64,000 nucleotides of DNA from Geothrix campi (GTDB lineage Bacteria; Acidobacteriota; Holophagae; Holophagales; Holophagaceae). The position numbers and the translations under genes are program-made. The stretch spans positions 1 to 64,000 of the forward strand of contig NZ_JANHMP010000001.1 of assembly GCF_024609265.1 (NCBI RefSeq). Direction: 5' to 3'. Each line of letters opens with the position of its first letter. Positions within the stretch are counted from its first letter, which is position 1. Below are positions 40,367 to 50,199 of this stretch, piece by piece. The notes beneath the pieces were generated by a model. The model was not told the origin of the DNA, did no database searches, and worked only from the letters and a program-made list of their open reading frames with translations.

Positions 40367-42142
40367 ATGAGCCACGACCCCGTTTCAGGAACGGCCCCGG
40401 GCGGAGGCCTGCCCGGCTGGCAAGGCGCCAGGCCCATTCCCGCCTTGGCCACCTTGGCCCTCGGCCTGATCTTGTACTTCGGACTGCCCCAGATGGTGTC
40501 GGTGCCGGACGCCAAGCTCTTCACCGGCCAGCCCCCGGCCCCCAAGCCGGCCACCGCGGCGCCTGCGAAACCCGCGGCCAAGCCAGCTGCACCGGTGGCG
40601 GCGCCCGCCGCTGCTCCCGTCGCTGCTCCCGTCGCTGCTCCGGCTCCCACCAAACCCTTGACCAAGGCCCAGCTGGAGGCCAAGGCGAAGGCCGAGGCGG
40701 AAGCCAAGGCCAAGGTCGAGGCGGAGACCAAGGCCAAGGCGGAGGCCGACGCGAAGGTGAAGGCCGAGGCCGACGCCAAGGCCAAGGCAGATGCCGAGGC
40801 CAAGCGGAAGGCGGACTGGGTGCGCGGGCTGCACCTCTTCGCCATCTTCGTGAGCACCATCGTGGGGATCATCGTCAAGGCGCTGCCCATGGGCGCAGTG
40901 GCCATGGTCGGCATCGCCATCACGGCCCTGTCGGGCACCCTCGGCATCGCGGATTCCATCAGCGGGTTCTCCGATGTGACGATCTGGCTCATCGTCCTCG
41001 CCTTCTTCATTTCGCGGGGCTTCATCAAGACGGGGCTGGGCGCCCGCATCGCCTACAACTTCATGGCGCTGCTCGGCAAGCGCACCCTGGGCCTCAGCTA
41101 CGGCCTGGCGGCCACCGACCTCGTGCTGGCACCGGCCATCCCCAGCAACACGGCCCGCGGCGGCGGCATCGTCATGCCGGTCATGGCCTCGCTGGCCCGC
41201 GCCTACGGGAGCAACCCCGGGGATGGGAGCGCCCGCAGGATGGGCTCGTTCCTCACCCTCACGGCCTACCAGGTGAACTGCATCACCAGCGCCATGTTCC
41301 TCACGGCCATGGCGGCCAATCCCCTGGCCCAGAAGCTGGCGGGCGACCTCAAGGTGAACATCACCTGGGTGGGTTGGGCACTGGCGGCGGTGGTTCCAGG
41401 CGTCGTCGCGCTGCTGCTGATCCCGTTCATCATCTACCGCCTCCATCGGCCCGAGATCACGGAGACGCCGGAGGCCGTGGAGATGGCCAAGGGCCACCTG
41501 CGCGACCTCGGCCCCGTCAAGCGGCAGGAATGGATGATGCTGGGCGTCTTCGTGCTGCTGCTGGTGCTGTGGATCTTCGCCAAGCAGCTGGGCGACCTCA
41601 ATGCGACCACCTCGGCGCTCACGGGGCTGGCGGTGTTGTTGATCTCCGGCGTTCTCACCTGGGATGACATCAAGGCCGAGACCGGCGCCTGGGACACCCT
41701 GGTGTGGTTCGCGGCCCTGGTGATGATGGCCAGCTTCCTCAACAAGCTGGGCATGGTGCCCTGGTTCAGCAAGTCCATGGGCGGCATGGTGGCGGGCAAG
41801 GGCTGGATCGCGGCGTTCCTGGTGCTGGCCCTGGTCTATTTCTACAGCCACTACTTCTTCGCCAGCAACACCGCCCACGTGGCCTCGATGTACGCGGCCT
41901 TCCTCGGCGTGTCCATCGTGGCCGGCGCGCCGCCGGTGCTGGCGGCCCTGGTGCTCGCCTTCTTCAGCAACCTCTTCGCCGGCATGACCCACTACGGGAC
42001 GGGACCTGCGCCGGTGCTCTTCGGCACCGGCTATGTGGAACTGGGCACCTGGTGGCGCACGGGGCTCATCGTGAGCGTCGTGAACATCGTCATCTGGGTG
42101 GGCCTCGGCGGCCTCTGGTGGAAGGTGCTGGGCCTCTGGTAG
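40367..42142 (+). CDS. DASS/CitT-family dicarboxylate-sodium symporter with Ala/Lys-rich insert
   Basis: A 591-residue divalent-anion transporter. The catalytic core from about 160 onward has many hydrophobic helices, with family blocks [37 protein letters not shown] and [14 protein letters not shown]. An unusual segment lies between the first membrane helix and the core, about residues 50-150: it is Pro/Ala-rich and then becomes a charged Lys/Ala/Glu repeat (KAEAEAKAK and KAEADAKAK patterns). No such insert is normal in this family. ATG 40367 follows ATGGAGG. It likely imports malate, tartrate or succinate for the neighbouring dehydrogenase. Confidence 0.9.
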   Translation: MSHDPVSGTAPGGGLPGWQGARPIPALATLALGLILYFGLPQMVSVPDAKLFTGQPPAPKPATAAPAKPAAKPAAPVAAPAAAPVAAPVAAPAPTKPLTKAQLEAKAKAEAEAKAKVEAETKAKAEADAKVKAEADAKAKADAEAKRKADWVRGLHLFAIFVSTIVGIIVKALPMGAVAMVGIAITALSGTLGIADSISGFSDVTIWLIVLAFFISRGFIKTGLGARIAYNFMALLGKRTLGLSYGLAATDLVLAPAIPSNTARGGGIVMPVMASLARAYGSNPGDGSARRMGSFLTLTAYQVNCITSAMFLTAMAANPLAQKLAGDLKVNITWVGWALAAVVPGVVALLLIPFIIYRLHRPEITETPEAVEMAKGHLRDLGPVKRQEWMMLGVFVLLLVLWIFAKQLGDLNATTSALTGLAVLLISGVLTWDDIKAETGAWDTLVWFAALVMMASFLNKLGMVPWFSKSMGGMVAGKGWIAAFLVLALVYFYSHYFFASNTAHVASMYAAFLGVSIVAGAPPVLAALVLAFFSNLFAGMTHYGTGPAPVLFGTGYVELGTWWRTGLIVSVVNIVIWVGLGGLWWKVLGLW

Positions 42143-42161
42143 CGTCTCTCACCTACGAAAG

Positions 42162-42186
42162 AGCCCCGCCGTCGGCGGGGCTTTTT
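42162..42186 (+). terminator. Terminator after DASS transporter
   Basis: AGCCCCGCC (42162-42170) pairs with GGCGGGGCT (42174-42182), loop GTC, followed by TTTT. It is also positioned to stop the converging Dcu gene. Confidence 0.93.
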
Positions 42187-42201
42187 CGCATGGAATGGAG
42201 T

Positions 42202-43539
42202 TCAGGCGAAGATCTTCGACAATCCGAAGGCGACGCAGGTGGAGACGCTGACGCCGATGAGGCCGGGGATCATGAAGCTGTGGTTGAGGAGGTACTTGCC
42301 GATCCGCGTGGTGCCGGTGCGATCCATGTTGATGGCGGCGAGATCGCTGGGATAGAAGGCGAAGAAGAAGTAGGCGTAGCTGGCGGGGATGAGGCCCAGC
42401 AGCAGGGAGGTGGGCAGGCCCAGGGCGTAGCCGAAGGGCAGCATGATGGTGAGCGTGGCGGCCTGGCTCTTCACGAAGGCGGACACGCAGAACATGGCGA
42501 TGGCGAAGGTCCAGGGGGCCATCTGCACCATGGCCTTGATGTGCGCCACCAGGTAGCCCTCGTTGGCCTTGATGAAGGTCTCGCTCATCCAGGCGATGCC
42601 GAAGATGGAGACGACGGCGATCATGCCCGCGATGAAGACGCTGGAGCGGGCGATCTCGGGGGCCTTCACTTCCGTGGCGAAGAGGATGAAAGCGCCGAAG
42701 GCCAGCATGATGACTTGTACGACCGTGGTCATGGGGATGGGCTTGCCGTTCGCCATGGGCAGCAGGCCGGGCTTGAGGGCGATGAGCACGATGGTGAGCA
42801 CGCCCGCGAAGAAGAGGCCCACGGAGAGCTTGGCCTTGAAGGGGATCACCTTGTCCAGGGTGGTGACGTCGCCTTCCAGGCCCTTGGCGAACTCGGGATC
42901 CTTCATGCGCTCGAGGAACTCGGGGTCCTGGTCCAGCTCCTTGCCGCGGTTGAAGCTCCAGGCCGCGGCGGCCAGCACGCCGATGATGCCGGCCGGCAGG
43001 GTGATGCGGACGATGTCGAAGAGGCCTACCGGGTGCCCGTTCTTGGCGGCCATGGCCAGGAAGGTGGTGACGGCGGCGGCCACCGGGCTGGCGGTGATGC
43101 CCATCTGGGAGGCGACGCTGGAGATGGCCATGGGGCGCTCGGGTCGGATGCGGGTCTTCAGGGCCACGTCGGAGATGACCGGCAGCAGGGCGTAGACCGC
43201 ATGGCCCGTGCCTACGCAGACCGTGAGGAAGAACGTCGAGAGCGGGGCCAGGATGGTGACGTACTTGGGATGGGCCCGGAGCAGCCGTTCCGTCAGCTGC
43301 ACCAGGTAGTCGAGCCCGCCCGCCACCTGGAGGGTGGCCGAGGCCGTCACCACCGCCAGGATGATGAGCATCACGTCTACCGGCGGCGTACCGGGCGCCA
43401 CGCGGAAGAAGAGCACGAGGACGGCCACGCCGAGGCCGCCGATGAGGCCCAGGGCGACGCCGCCCTTGCGGATGCCGATCAGGATGGCGCCGAGGACGAG
43501 GATGAATTGGACCCAGAACATGAATGCGGGGGACAACAT
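42202..43539 (-). CDS. Anaerobic C4-dicarboxylate transporter (DcuA/DcuB family)
   Basis: A 445-residue membrane carrier with about 11-12 helices. LSTFFLTVCVGTGHAVYALL, ISSVASQMGITASPVAAAV and FFFAFYPSDLAAINMDRTG are characteristic DcuA/DcuB blocks. DcuA/B exchange fumarate, malate, aspartate and succinate under anaerobic conditions. The start at ATG 43539 is preceded by AAGGAGAAG. Together with the DASS carrier and ttuC it forms a dicarboxylate uptake/oxidation neighbourhood, though it is transcribed on the opposite strand. Confidence 0.92.
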   Translation of the reverse strand: MLSPAFMFWVQFILVLGAILIGIRKGGVALGLIGGLGVAVLVLFFRVAPGTPPVDVMLIILAVVTASATLQVAGGLDYLVQLTERLLRAHPKYVTILAPLSTFFLTVCVGTGHAVYALLPVISDVALKTRIRPERPMAISSVASQMGITASPVAAAVTTFLAMAAKNGHPVGLFDIVRITLPAGIIGVLAAAAWSFNRGKELDQDPEFLERMKDPEFAKGLEGDVTTLDKVIPFKAKLSVGLFFAGVLTIVLIALKPGLLPMANGKPIPMTTVVQVIMLAFGAFILFATEVKAPEIARSSVFIAGMIAVVSIFGIAWMSETFIKANEGYLVAHIKAMVQMAPWTFAIAMFCVSAFVKSQAATLTIMLPFGYALGLPTSLLLGLIPASYAYFFFAFYPSDLAAINMDRTGTTRIGKYLLNHSFMIPGLIGVSVSTCVAFGLSKIFA

Positions 43540-43735
43540 GTCTTCTCCTTGAGATCGAGGGTCTCTGGTTTCGCAACCCTCGCGGGGCGAGCGTAGCAGA
43601 CCGACCGGTAGAGAATGATCGCTGTCAGCACTTTCTTTAGTTGGTAAACCTTCCCCCGGGGTGGCAGAAGGGTGCCGGGCCCGCCCCGCGACGGCTCCTG
43701 GGCAGGCTACGATGACCTGTGAGCGCCTCCCGGTG

Positions 43736-45091
43736 ATGCCCCTCCCCTTCCATCTGGTGACCTTGACCCACGCCACCTGGGACCGGGCCCTCGCCTGCGC
43801 CCGCAGCCTGGGCCCGGAGGCGCTGCCTGAACTGAGGCTGGATCTCTTTCCGGAAACCGATCCCCGGGACCTGGTCCGGGCGCTCGGGGGCCACTGTCTC
43901 GTGACCTGCCGGCGGCAATCGGAAGGCGGTCGGTGGCCGGACGAGGACGAGACGGGACGGCTGGCCCGCCTGCTGGGGGCCGTGGAAGCGCGTCCGGCCT
44001 GGGTGGACCTGGAGTGGGACCTGCCGGTGCCGCCGGCGCTCCAGGCCGCCCGGCCTGGGGTCGGCCTGCTGCGCTCGGTGCATGTGGCGCCCGGCGTCTT
44101 CGACCTGGACCAGCGGGTGGCAGCCCTCCCTGAAGGGGATGCCTTCAAGTGGGTGGGCTGGGCCGGACGCCTCGGAGATAGCGGCCGCCTGAGGCCGGCC
44201 CTCGTGTGGGCCCGGGCCCACGGAATCCCACTGTCCGCCTTCCTGATGGGCCCGAAAGGCCTCGTCAGCCGGGCCCTGCAGGCGGCCTGGGGGGGCGCCT
44301 TCACTTACGCGGCGCCGGACGACGGCCCGCCCGCCGCCCCTGGGCAGGTGCCTCTGGCCACGCTGCGGGCCTGGCGCTGCGCCGGCCTGCCTGCGGCCTG
44401 CGGCCTCTGCGGCGTCATCGGTGATCCTGTCCTGCATTCTCGGGGACCGGCCTTCCACAATCCCCGGTTCCAGGCGGCTGGCCGAAACCTGCTGTATGTT
44501 CCGCTCCTGTGCGGCGAGGCAGACGAAGCTGCGGAGGCCCTGGAGGCCCTCGATATCCTGGGCCTCAGCATCACCGCCCCTCTCAAGCTGTCCCTGCCGC
44601 AGGCCCTCGGTCTGGCGGGCCCCTTGAACACCCTCTGGCGCCGGGCGCCGGGCTGCCCTTGGCAGGGGGCCAACACCGACGCGGAGGCTCTTGGACAGTC
44701 GCTGTCGCATCTGGAACCGGGCCCCGTACTGCTCCTGGGGGGCGGGGGCGTGGGCCGCACGAGCCGGGAGGTGCTGGCGGCCCTGGGTCGCCCCGTGCTG
44801 CACGTATCCCGTCAGGCCCTCGCCAGCCCGGCCGCCGTGGCCGCCTTCGCGCCTGTGGGCGTGGTGCAGGCCACCAGCCTGGGCATGAACCCGGAGGATC
44901 CCCCGCCGTTCCCGGAGCTGCTGGAGGCCGCACTTCCCGGCGTGCGCTGGGCAGTGGAGTGGATCTACAAGGAGGACACCGCCTTCGCCCTCTGGGCCCG
45001 GACAGCGGGCCTGAGGCTCGTCGGGGGCGCCACCCTCTTCGAGGCCCAGGCCGAGGCCCAGAGCCGGCGGCTCCTCGAGGGCTGCGGCTGA
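43736..45091 (+). CDS. aroDE: Bifunctional 3-dehydroquinate dehydratase/shikimate dehydrogenase
   Basis: A fused shikimate-pathway enzyme of about 451 residues. The first half is a type I dehydroquinase: Glu32/Arg34/Asp36 (ELRLDLF), His116 (LRSVHV) and Schiff-base Lys138 (DAFKWVGWA). The second half is shikimate dehydrogenase: CGVIGDPVLHSRGPAFHNPR, SITAPLKLSLPQ with the catalytic Lys, NTLW, GANTDAEALG and LLLGGGGVGR nucleotide fold. The converted product of one half is substrate of the other. The start could be ATG 43712 or 43736; neither has a clear ribosome site, and I use the latter because the first strand begins right there. Confidence 0.92.
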   Translation: MPLPFHLVTLTHATWDRALACARSLGPEALPELRLDLFPETDPRDLVRALGGHCLVTCRRQSEGGRWPDEDETGRLARLLGAVEARPAWVDLEWDLPVPPALQAARPGVGLLRSVHVAPGVFDLDQRVAALPEGDAFKWVGWAGRLGDSGRLRPALVWARAHGIPLSAFLMGPKGLVSRALQAAWGGAFTYAAPDDGPPAAPGQVPLATLRAWRCAGLPAACGLCGVIGDPVLHSRGPAFHNPRFQAAGRNLLYVPLLCGEADEAAEALEALDILGLSITAPLKLSLPQALGLAGPLNTLWRRAPGCPWQGANTDAEALGQSLSHLEPGPVLLLGGGGVGRTSREVLAALGRPVLHVSRQALASPAAVAAFAPVGVVQATSLGMNPEDPPPFPELLEAALPGVRWAVEWIYKEDTAFALWARTAGLRLVGGATLFEAQAEAQSRRLLEGCG

Positions 45092-45124
45092 CAGCCGATG
45101 GCCGATAGCTGATAGCGTCTACCC

Positions 45125-46378
45125 ATGGACCTCCTTCTCGTCGAGGACAAGGACAGCTTCCGGCGCCTGCTGATCCAGGCCCTGGAGGGTTCATCCTGGT
45201 CGGTGCGGGCGGTGGCGGATCCCCAGGAGGCCCTGCGGGCCCTGGAGGCGGCGCCGTCCCAGGTCCTGGTGACGGACCTTCGGCTGCCGGGCATGAGCGG
45301 GCTGGAGCTGATCCGGCGGGCCCGCCAGTTGCATCCCACACTGCGGGTGGTGCTGATGTCCGCCTTCGGGGAACCTCGGGACATCGTGGAGGCCATGCGC
45401 CTGGGCGCGGAGGATTTCCTGCCCAAACCCTTCGACCTGGACGTCTTCCTGACGCTGTTGGACCGCCTGCGGGCCCTGGTGGGCGCCCCGCCCCCGGACC
45501 CGGCGGAGCCCTGGATCGCCCACAGCGCCGCCATGCAGGCTCTGGACCAGGCCCTGCGGCGGGCTGCGGGTACGGACCTGCCGGTGCTCTTCCTCGGGGA
45601 ACGGGGGGCCGGGAAGGGCCGGTGCGCCCGGCGCCTCCACACCCTGCGGCACCCCGGCGCGCCCTACCTCACGCTGGCTGCGGCCACGCTGGGGCCCGAG
45701 GGGCCGGACCCGGCCCACCTCCAACTGGTGCGGGGAGGGAGCCTGTACCTTGCGAGGCTGGAGCATCTGGCGCCGGAGGCCGTGGGGCCTCTGGTCCGGG
45801 CCATCGATGCGGCCGGTCCGGGACTCCACTGGATGGCCGGACTGGAAACGGGAGCCACCCTGTCCCCGGACCTGGCCCAGCGCCTGGGATCGCTCGAACT
45901 GCGGGTGCCGCCGCTGCGCGAGCGGCGGGAGGACCTTCTGGCCCTGGCCAAGGCGTTGCTGGACCGTGGCGCCCGCCTGGAAGGTCGGCCCGTGCCCTGG
46001 CTGGAGCGGCCGGCGGAGCGCCAGCTGCTCGACCATTCCTGGTCCGGGAACGTGCGGGAGCTGGAGGCGCTGCTGAGCCGGACCCTGGGCCTTTCGGACG
46101 GGCCCGCCATCCGGGCTTTCCCGGACCTGGAACTGGGCTGTTCGGAGCTCCTGAGCCTCCCCTGGCCTGAGGAGGGGCCTCTGGAGGCCATGGTGCGGGC
46201 CGCATCGCGGTCGGCTGAAGCCCAGCTGCTGCGGCGTGCCCTGGCCCAAACCGACGGCGACCTCCCGCGGGCGGCGGAAAGACTCGGCCTCACCCTGCGC
46301 GGTCTGGCTCAGCGCTTGCGGGACTATGGTATCCCTCTGGAAGATAGAGGAAGCCCCGTCCCCCGGAAGGCCCCATGA
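45125..46378 (+). CDS. NtrC-like response regulator with degenerate AAA+ domain
   Basis: A 417-residue protein. An intact receiver domain (Asp51 in VTDLRLPGMSG, Lys in FLPKPF) precedes an AAA+ region in which Walker A survives (GERGAGKG), but the GAFTGA loop is gone and Walker B is altered (LYLARLEHL). The arginine-finger region (RVPPLRERREDLL) and a Fis-like helix (AAERLGLTLRGLAQRL) remain. The domain is shorter than normal, so it probably cannot activate sigma54 polymerase and may act by binding DNA or protein directly. It overlaps moxR by four bases (ATGA). Confidence 0.88.
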   Translation: MDLLLVEDKDSFRRLLIQALEGSSWSVRAVADPQEALRALEAAPSQVLVTDLRLPGMSGLELIRRARQLHPTLRVVLMSAFGEPRDIVEAMRLGAEDFLPKPFDLDVFLTLLDRLRALVGAPPPDPAEPWIAHSAAMQALDQALRRAAGTDLPVLFLGERGAGKGRCARRLHTLRHPGAPYLTLAAATLGPEGPDPAHLQLVRGGSLYLARLEHLAPEAVGPLVRAIDAAGPGLHWMAGLETGATLSPDLAQRLGSLELRVPPLRERREDLLALAKALLDRGARLEGRPVPWLERPAERQLLDHSWSGNVRELEALLSRTLGLSDGPAIRAFPDLELGCSELLSLPWPEEGPLEAMVRAASRSAEAQLLRRALAQTDGDLPRAAERLGLTLRGLAQRLRDYGIPLEDRGSPVPRKAP

Positions 46379-47358
46379 TCCAGGATCCACCCCAGGCACC
46401 TCCTGTCCTCGCTCCGCCGGTGCGGTCGCCGGAAGGCATCCGTCCCGCGGCCCGCGCGGGCCTCACGGCGCTCCAGGCCGTGGTGGTGGGGAAGAATTCC
46501 CAGGTCCGGCGGGCCTTTGCGGCCCTGCTGGCGGGGGGGCACGTGCTGCTGGAGGACCTGCCCGGAGTGGGCAAGACCACCCTGGCGAAGGGGTTGTCCC
46601 GCATCCTCGGCGGCAGCTTCCAGCGGGTGCAGGGCACCAATGATCTGCTGCCTTCAGACCTGCTGGGTGTCCACCTCTGGGACGCCAAGGACCAGGCCTT
46701 CCGGTTCCAGCCCGGCCCGGTGTTCTGCCAGGTGTTGCTCCTGGACGAGCTGAACCGCATCGGGCCCAAGACGCAGAGCGCCATGCTCGAGGCCATGGTG
46801 GAGGGCCAGGTGACGCTGGACCGCAGCACCCACCGGCTGCCGGATCCCTTCTTCGTCATCGCCACGCAGAATCCGCTGGACCATGCGGGCACCTTCCCCC
46901 TGCCGGAAAGCCAGCTGGACCGCTTCTCCTGCTCTCTGCACCTGGGCTATCCGGACCGCGAGGCGGAGCGGCGGATCCTGAAGGGGGAAGCCGGTTCTGA
47001 GCGTCTGGATGGGCTGCATCCCGCCCTGGACCTGGAGGGCTGGCGACAGGCCCGCGCCGCGGTGCGGGCGGTCCGGATCGCCGAGGCCGTGATGGACTAT
47101 GCGGAGCGGATGGTGGATCGCATCCGCACTGGCGGGGGCTTCTGCTCCACCCGCGCGGTCAAGCACTGGCTGGGATTGGCCCAGGCCGAGGCCTGGCTGG
47201 ACGGCCGCGACTTCATCACGCCTGACGACCTGCAGGCGACCCTGGCCGACACCATGGCCCATCGCGGCAGCCTGGACGATCGGCGGCTCAACCGCACCGA
47301 TCGCCGGGACCAGCTGGCCCGCCTGGTCAAGGAACTGCCCGTAGGATGGGCGGGATGA
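46375..47358 (+). CDS. MoxR-family AAA+ ATPase
   Basis: A 327-residue AAA+ chaperone. Walker A LPGVGKTTLAKG, Walker B LLLDELNRIGPKTQ, and ATQNPLDHAGTFPLPESQLD are the MoxR hallmarks. MoxR proteins usually act with VWA-domain proteins on metalloenzyme or envelope assembly, but no VWA gene follows here; instead a RodZ-like gene is coupled by an ATGA overlap. The upstream regulator is also overlapped, so the four genes 45125-49276 likely form an operon. Confidence 0.93.
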   Translation: MIQDPPQAPPVLAPPVRSPEGIRPAARAGLTALQAVVVGKNSQVRRAFAALLAGGHVLLEDLPGVGKTTLAKGLSRILGGSFQRVQGTNDLLPSDLLGVHLWDAKDQAFRFQPGPVFCQVLLLDELNRIGPKTQSAMLEAMVEGQVTLDRSTHRLPDPFFVIATQNPLDHAGTFPLPESQLDRFSCSLHLGYPDREAERRILKGEAGSERLDGLHPALDLEGWRQARAAVRAVRIAEAVMDYAERMVDRIRTGGGFCSTRAVKHWLGLAQAEAWLDGRDFITPDDLQATLADTMAHRGSLDDRRLNRTDRRDQLARLVKELPVGWAG

Positions 47359-48170
47359 GAGAGGACGAGACCGTAGGCCAGATCCTGCGGGACGCACGCG
47401 TGGCCAAAGGGCTTTCCCGCGAGATCCTGGCGGTGGAGCTGAAGCTGCCCCTGCGCCACATCGAGGCCATCGAGTCCGATGACTGGGCGGCCCTCCCGCC
47501 GGGGCGTCCTCGACCCCTGGCCCGGCAGCTGGCTGCGCGCCTGGGGGTGGATCTGGATTTCCACACGGGCGCCTTCCAGACCGTGCCCGGCGTGCAGGAA
47601 CTGGCCCCCCCCGACCCCCGGCAGGAGCGCCTGGAGCGCATCGTCATGGGCCTTCTCACGGTCGCTTCGGTGCTGGTGGCGCTATGGCTGGTGGTGCCCG
47701 GCCCCAGCCTGGGCCGGAAGCCGTCCGCCAGCTATCTGACGACCCTGCCCAAGAGCACCTTGCCGCCACCGCCCGCGCCCTCCACCTCGGCCTACCCCGT
47801 GCTGGGCGAACTGCTTCCGGAAGCACCCCTGAACGACCAGGGCGTGCTGATCAGCCTGCGATCCATGGATACCTGTGAGGTGCGTCTGGAGCCCTCCCCG
47901 GAGTCGGGGGAGCCGACCCAGGCTCGCACCCTCCGGGTCTCTGAACCCTGGCGGCTCCGCGCGAAGGGGCCCTTCACGCTCAGTCTGGACAACGCGGGCG
48001 TGGTGAACGTGGAGGTGGCCGGCGTACGGATCCTCCATGGCCAGAACGTGGGCGAGGCCTGGTCCGGCCACTTCGACGCCAGTGGCCACTGGCTCCGGCC
48101 GCCCGCGCCGCCAGCTCCAGTGCCGGTCGAGCCCCAGCCCCCCGAAGAAGAAGACGGAACCCAGCCATGA
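47355..48170 (+). CDS. RodZ-like protein (HTH, membrane helix, DUF4115-type domain)
   Basis: A 271-residue bitopic protein. The N-terminus is an XRE-type helix-turn-helix (VGQILRDARVAKGLSREIL, IESDDWAALPPGRPR) as in RodZ, followed by a membrane helix at about 98-117 (VMGLLTVASVLVALWLVV), a Pro-rich linker, and a periplasmic beta domain (RLRAKGPFTLSLDNAGVVNV). RodZ couples MreB to the cell-wall elongation machinery. The start at 47355 overlaps the moxR stop. Confidence 0.82.
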   Translation: MREDETVGQILRDARVAKGLSREILAVELKLPLRHIEAIESDDWAALPPGRPRPLARQLAARLGVDLDFHTGAFQTVPGVQELAPPDPRQERLERIVMGLLTVASVLVALWLVVPGPSLGRKPSASYLTTLPKSTLPPPPAPSTSAYPVLGELLPEAPLNDQGVLISLRSMDTCEVRLEPSPESGEPTQARTLRVSEPWRLRAKGPFTLSLDNAGVVNVEVAGVRILHGQNVGEAWSGHFDASGHWLRPPAPPAPVPVEPQPPEEEDGTQP

Positions 48171-49276
48171 GCCTGCATCCCATCGTCGAGCGCTTCCTCC
48201 AGGGCAGCCTGCCCGAGCCCATGGGCATGACCCTGGTGGGGGGCGGCCTGCCGGTGCCCACCAGGGATCTGCTCCAGGCCCTGGCCCATGCCGCCCTTCA
48301 GGAGACGCCCTACACGGCGCGGGCACTCGAATGCCTCGGGTCGATGCCGGAATCCATGCTCGCGGGCGCCCTGCTCGATCCCATGGAGCCGCCCAGCCCC
48401 CTGCAGCTGGTGCTCTGCCACCGGAAGGAGCCGGCCCTGCTGGAGGAGGCCCTGCTGAACCCTTCGCTGACAGCGGAGATCGTGGAAGCCTCGGTCCCCA
48501 GCCTGCCGGGCAAGGTGCTGGAAATCGTGCTGAACAACCAGGTGATGTGGATGGAGCGCCCAACGATCCTCGACCTCCTGGAAGTCCATCCGGAAGGCGA
48601 GTACGTCATCAAGCGCCGGGTGAACGAGTTCCGGTTCGATGTGCTGCGCCTGGTTCCTGAAGAGGTCAAAAAGGAGCGGCTGGAGATCCTCGATGAAGTC
48701 GAGGCCGGGCACCTGGACAAGGCCTGGGCCGAGCTGCCCCTGCCCAAGGAGAAGTCGAAGGAGGAGGCCGAGGCGGAGATCGAATCCGAGGAATTGGCCG
48801 CCGAACGCCGCCTGCTGGCGCAGAAACCCCTGGTGGATGACCAGGGCCAGGAAATCGTCCTCACCCTCTCCCAGCGGGTGGCGAGGCTCCGGACCAACCA
48901 GAAGATCATGCTCGCCATCAAGGGCGGCAAGGAGGAGCGCACCATCCTCATCCGCGAGGCCAACCGCCTCATCCAGGTGAACGTCATGCGGAACGGCCGA
49001 ATCACGGAAGGGGAGGTGGCCTACATCGCCCAGATGCGCACCGTGAATGACGAGGTGCTGCGAATCATCGCGGGCAACCGCGAATGGATGAAGAAGTACC
49101 CCATCACCAAGGCCCTGGTCCTGAATCCGCGCACGCCGCTCCCGCTGGCCATGACCCACTTCAAGCGCCTGCTCGAAAGCGACATGAAGCTGCTGGTGAA
49201 GGATCGCAACGTCGCCGAGCTGCTGCGCCGGGAAGCCAAGCGCTTCCTGGAGCAGAAGGCGCTGGGGAAGGGCTAG
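48167..49276 (+). CDS. Conserved hypothetical helical protein
   Basis: A 369-residue soluble, helical protein without signal peptide; no family assigned. The N-terminal part carries repeated short helices (ALAHAALQETPYTARALECL, ALLDPMEPPSPLQLVLCHRK) reminiscent of HEAT-type repeats, and an acidic Glu/Lys-rich stretch follows (EKSKEEAEAEIESEEL). The C-terminal part (KIMLAIKGGKEERTILIREA) looks like a separate domain. It overlaps the rodZ-like stop (ATGA), so it belongs to the same operon. Confidence 0.7.
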   Translation: MSLHPIVERFLQGSLPEPMGMTLVGGGLPVPTRDLLQALAHAALQETPYTARALECLGSMPESMLAGALLDPMEPPSPLQLVLCHRKEPALLEEALLNPSLTAEIVEASVPSLPGKVLEIVLNNQVMWMERPTILDLLEVHPEGEYVIKRRVNEFRFDVLRLVPEEVKKERLEILDEVEAGHLDKAWAELPLPKEKSKEEAEAEIESEELAAERRLLAQKPLVDDQGQEIVLTLSQRVARLRTNQKIMLAIKGGKEERTILIREANRLIQVNVMRNGRITEGEVAYIAQMRTVNDEVLRIIAGNREWMKKYPITKALVLNPRTPLPLAMTHFKRLLESDMKLLVKDRNVAELLRREAKRFLEQKALGKG

Positions 49277-49310
49277 GCACCCTCTGTTTCAGCCCAGTCT
49301 TTCTCCAGCT

Positions 49311-49352
49311 CCAAATCAGAAGGCCCGCCATTCGGCGGGCCTTCTGATTTGG
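49311..49352. terminator. Bidirectional terminator between hypothetical gene and tRNA-Gly
   Basis: CCAAATCAGAAGGCCCGCC and GGCGGGCCTTCTGATTTGG (reverse-complement arms) form a long stem around TTC/ATT. Its right end reaches the CCA end of the tRNA. It can terminate transcription from both converging sides. Confidence 0.85.
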
Positions 49353-49424
49353 AGCGGGCGATCGGGATTGAACCGACGACATTCAGCTTGGGAAGCTGAC
49401 GTTCTACCACTGAACTACGCCCGC
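49350..49424 (-). tRNA. tRNA-Gly (anticodon CCC)
   Basis: Read on the minus strand the gene starts GCGGGCGTAGTTCAGTGGTA and has the seven-base acceptor stem GCGGGCG/CGCCCGC, a D-arm with AGTGGTAGAAC, anticodon loop TTCCCAA (CCC), a T-arm with GGTTCAATCC, discriminator T and an encoded CCA end (49352-49350). It is unaccompanied by other tRNAs and I see no attachment-site duplication at its 3' end. Confidence 0.95.
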
Positions 49425-49471
49425 GGCAGGGGTCCATCCTAGCGCAAGTGCGGGCTGGGGGCCAACCCTGG

Positions 49472-50188
<717 letters not shown>

Positions 50189-50199
50189 GCCGGTCTCCT

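Noticed and set aside
40600-40800. Ala/Lys-rich stretch as a CRISPR-like or tandem repeat array
   Set aside because: Units are short, in frame and coding; no spacers of constant length exist. No CRISPR array was seen anywhere in the window.
42202-44304. A 700-residue fusion including the Dcu transporter
   Set aside because: The upstream part is the complement of aroDE; a good ribosome site (AAGGAG) and a normal Dcu start are at 43539.
49350-49424. tRNA-Gly as an integration site for a mobile element
   Set aside because: No duplicated tRNA 3' end and no integrase is found next to it; flanking genes are native in composition.
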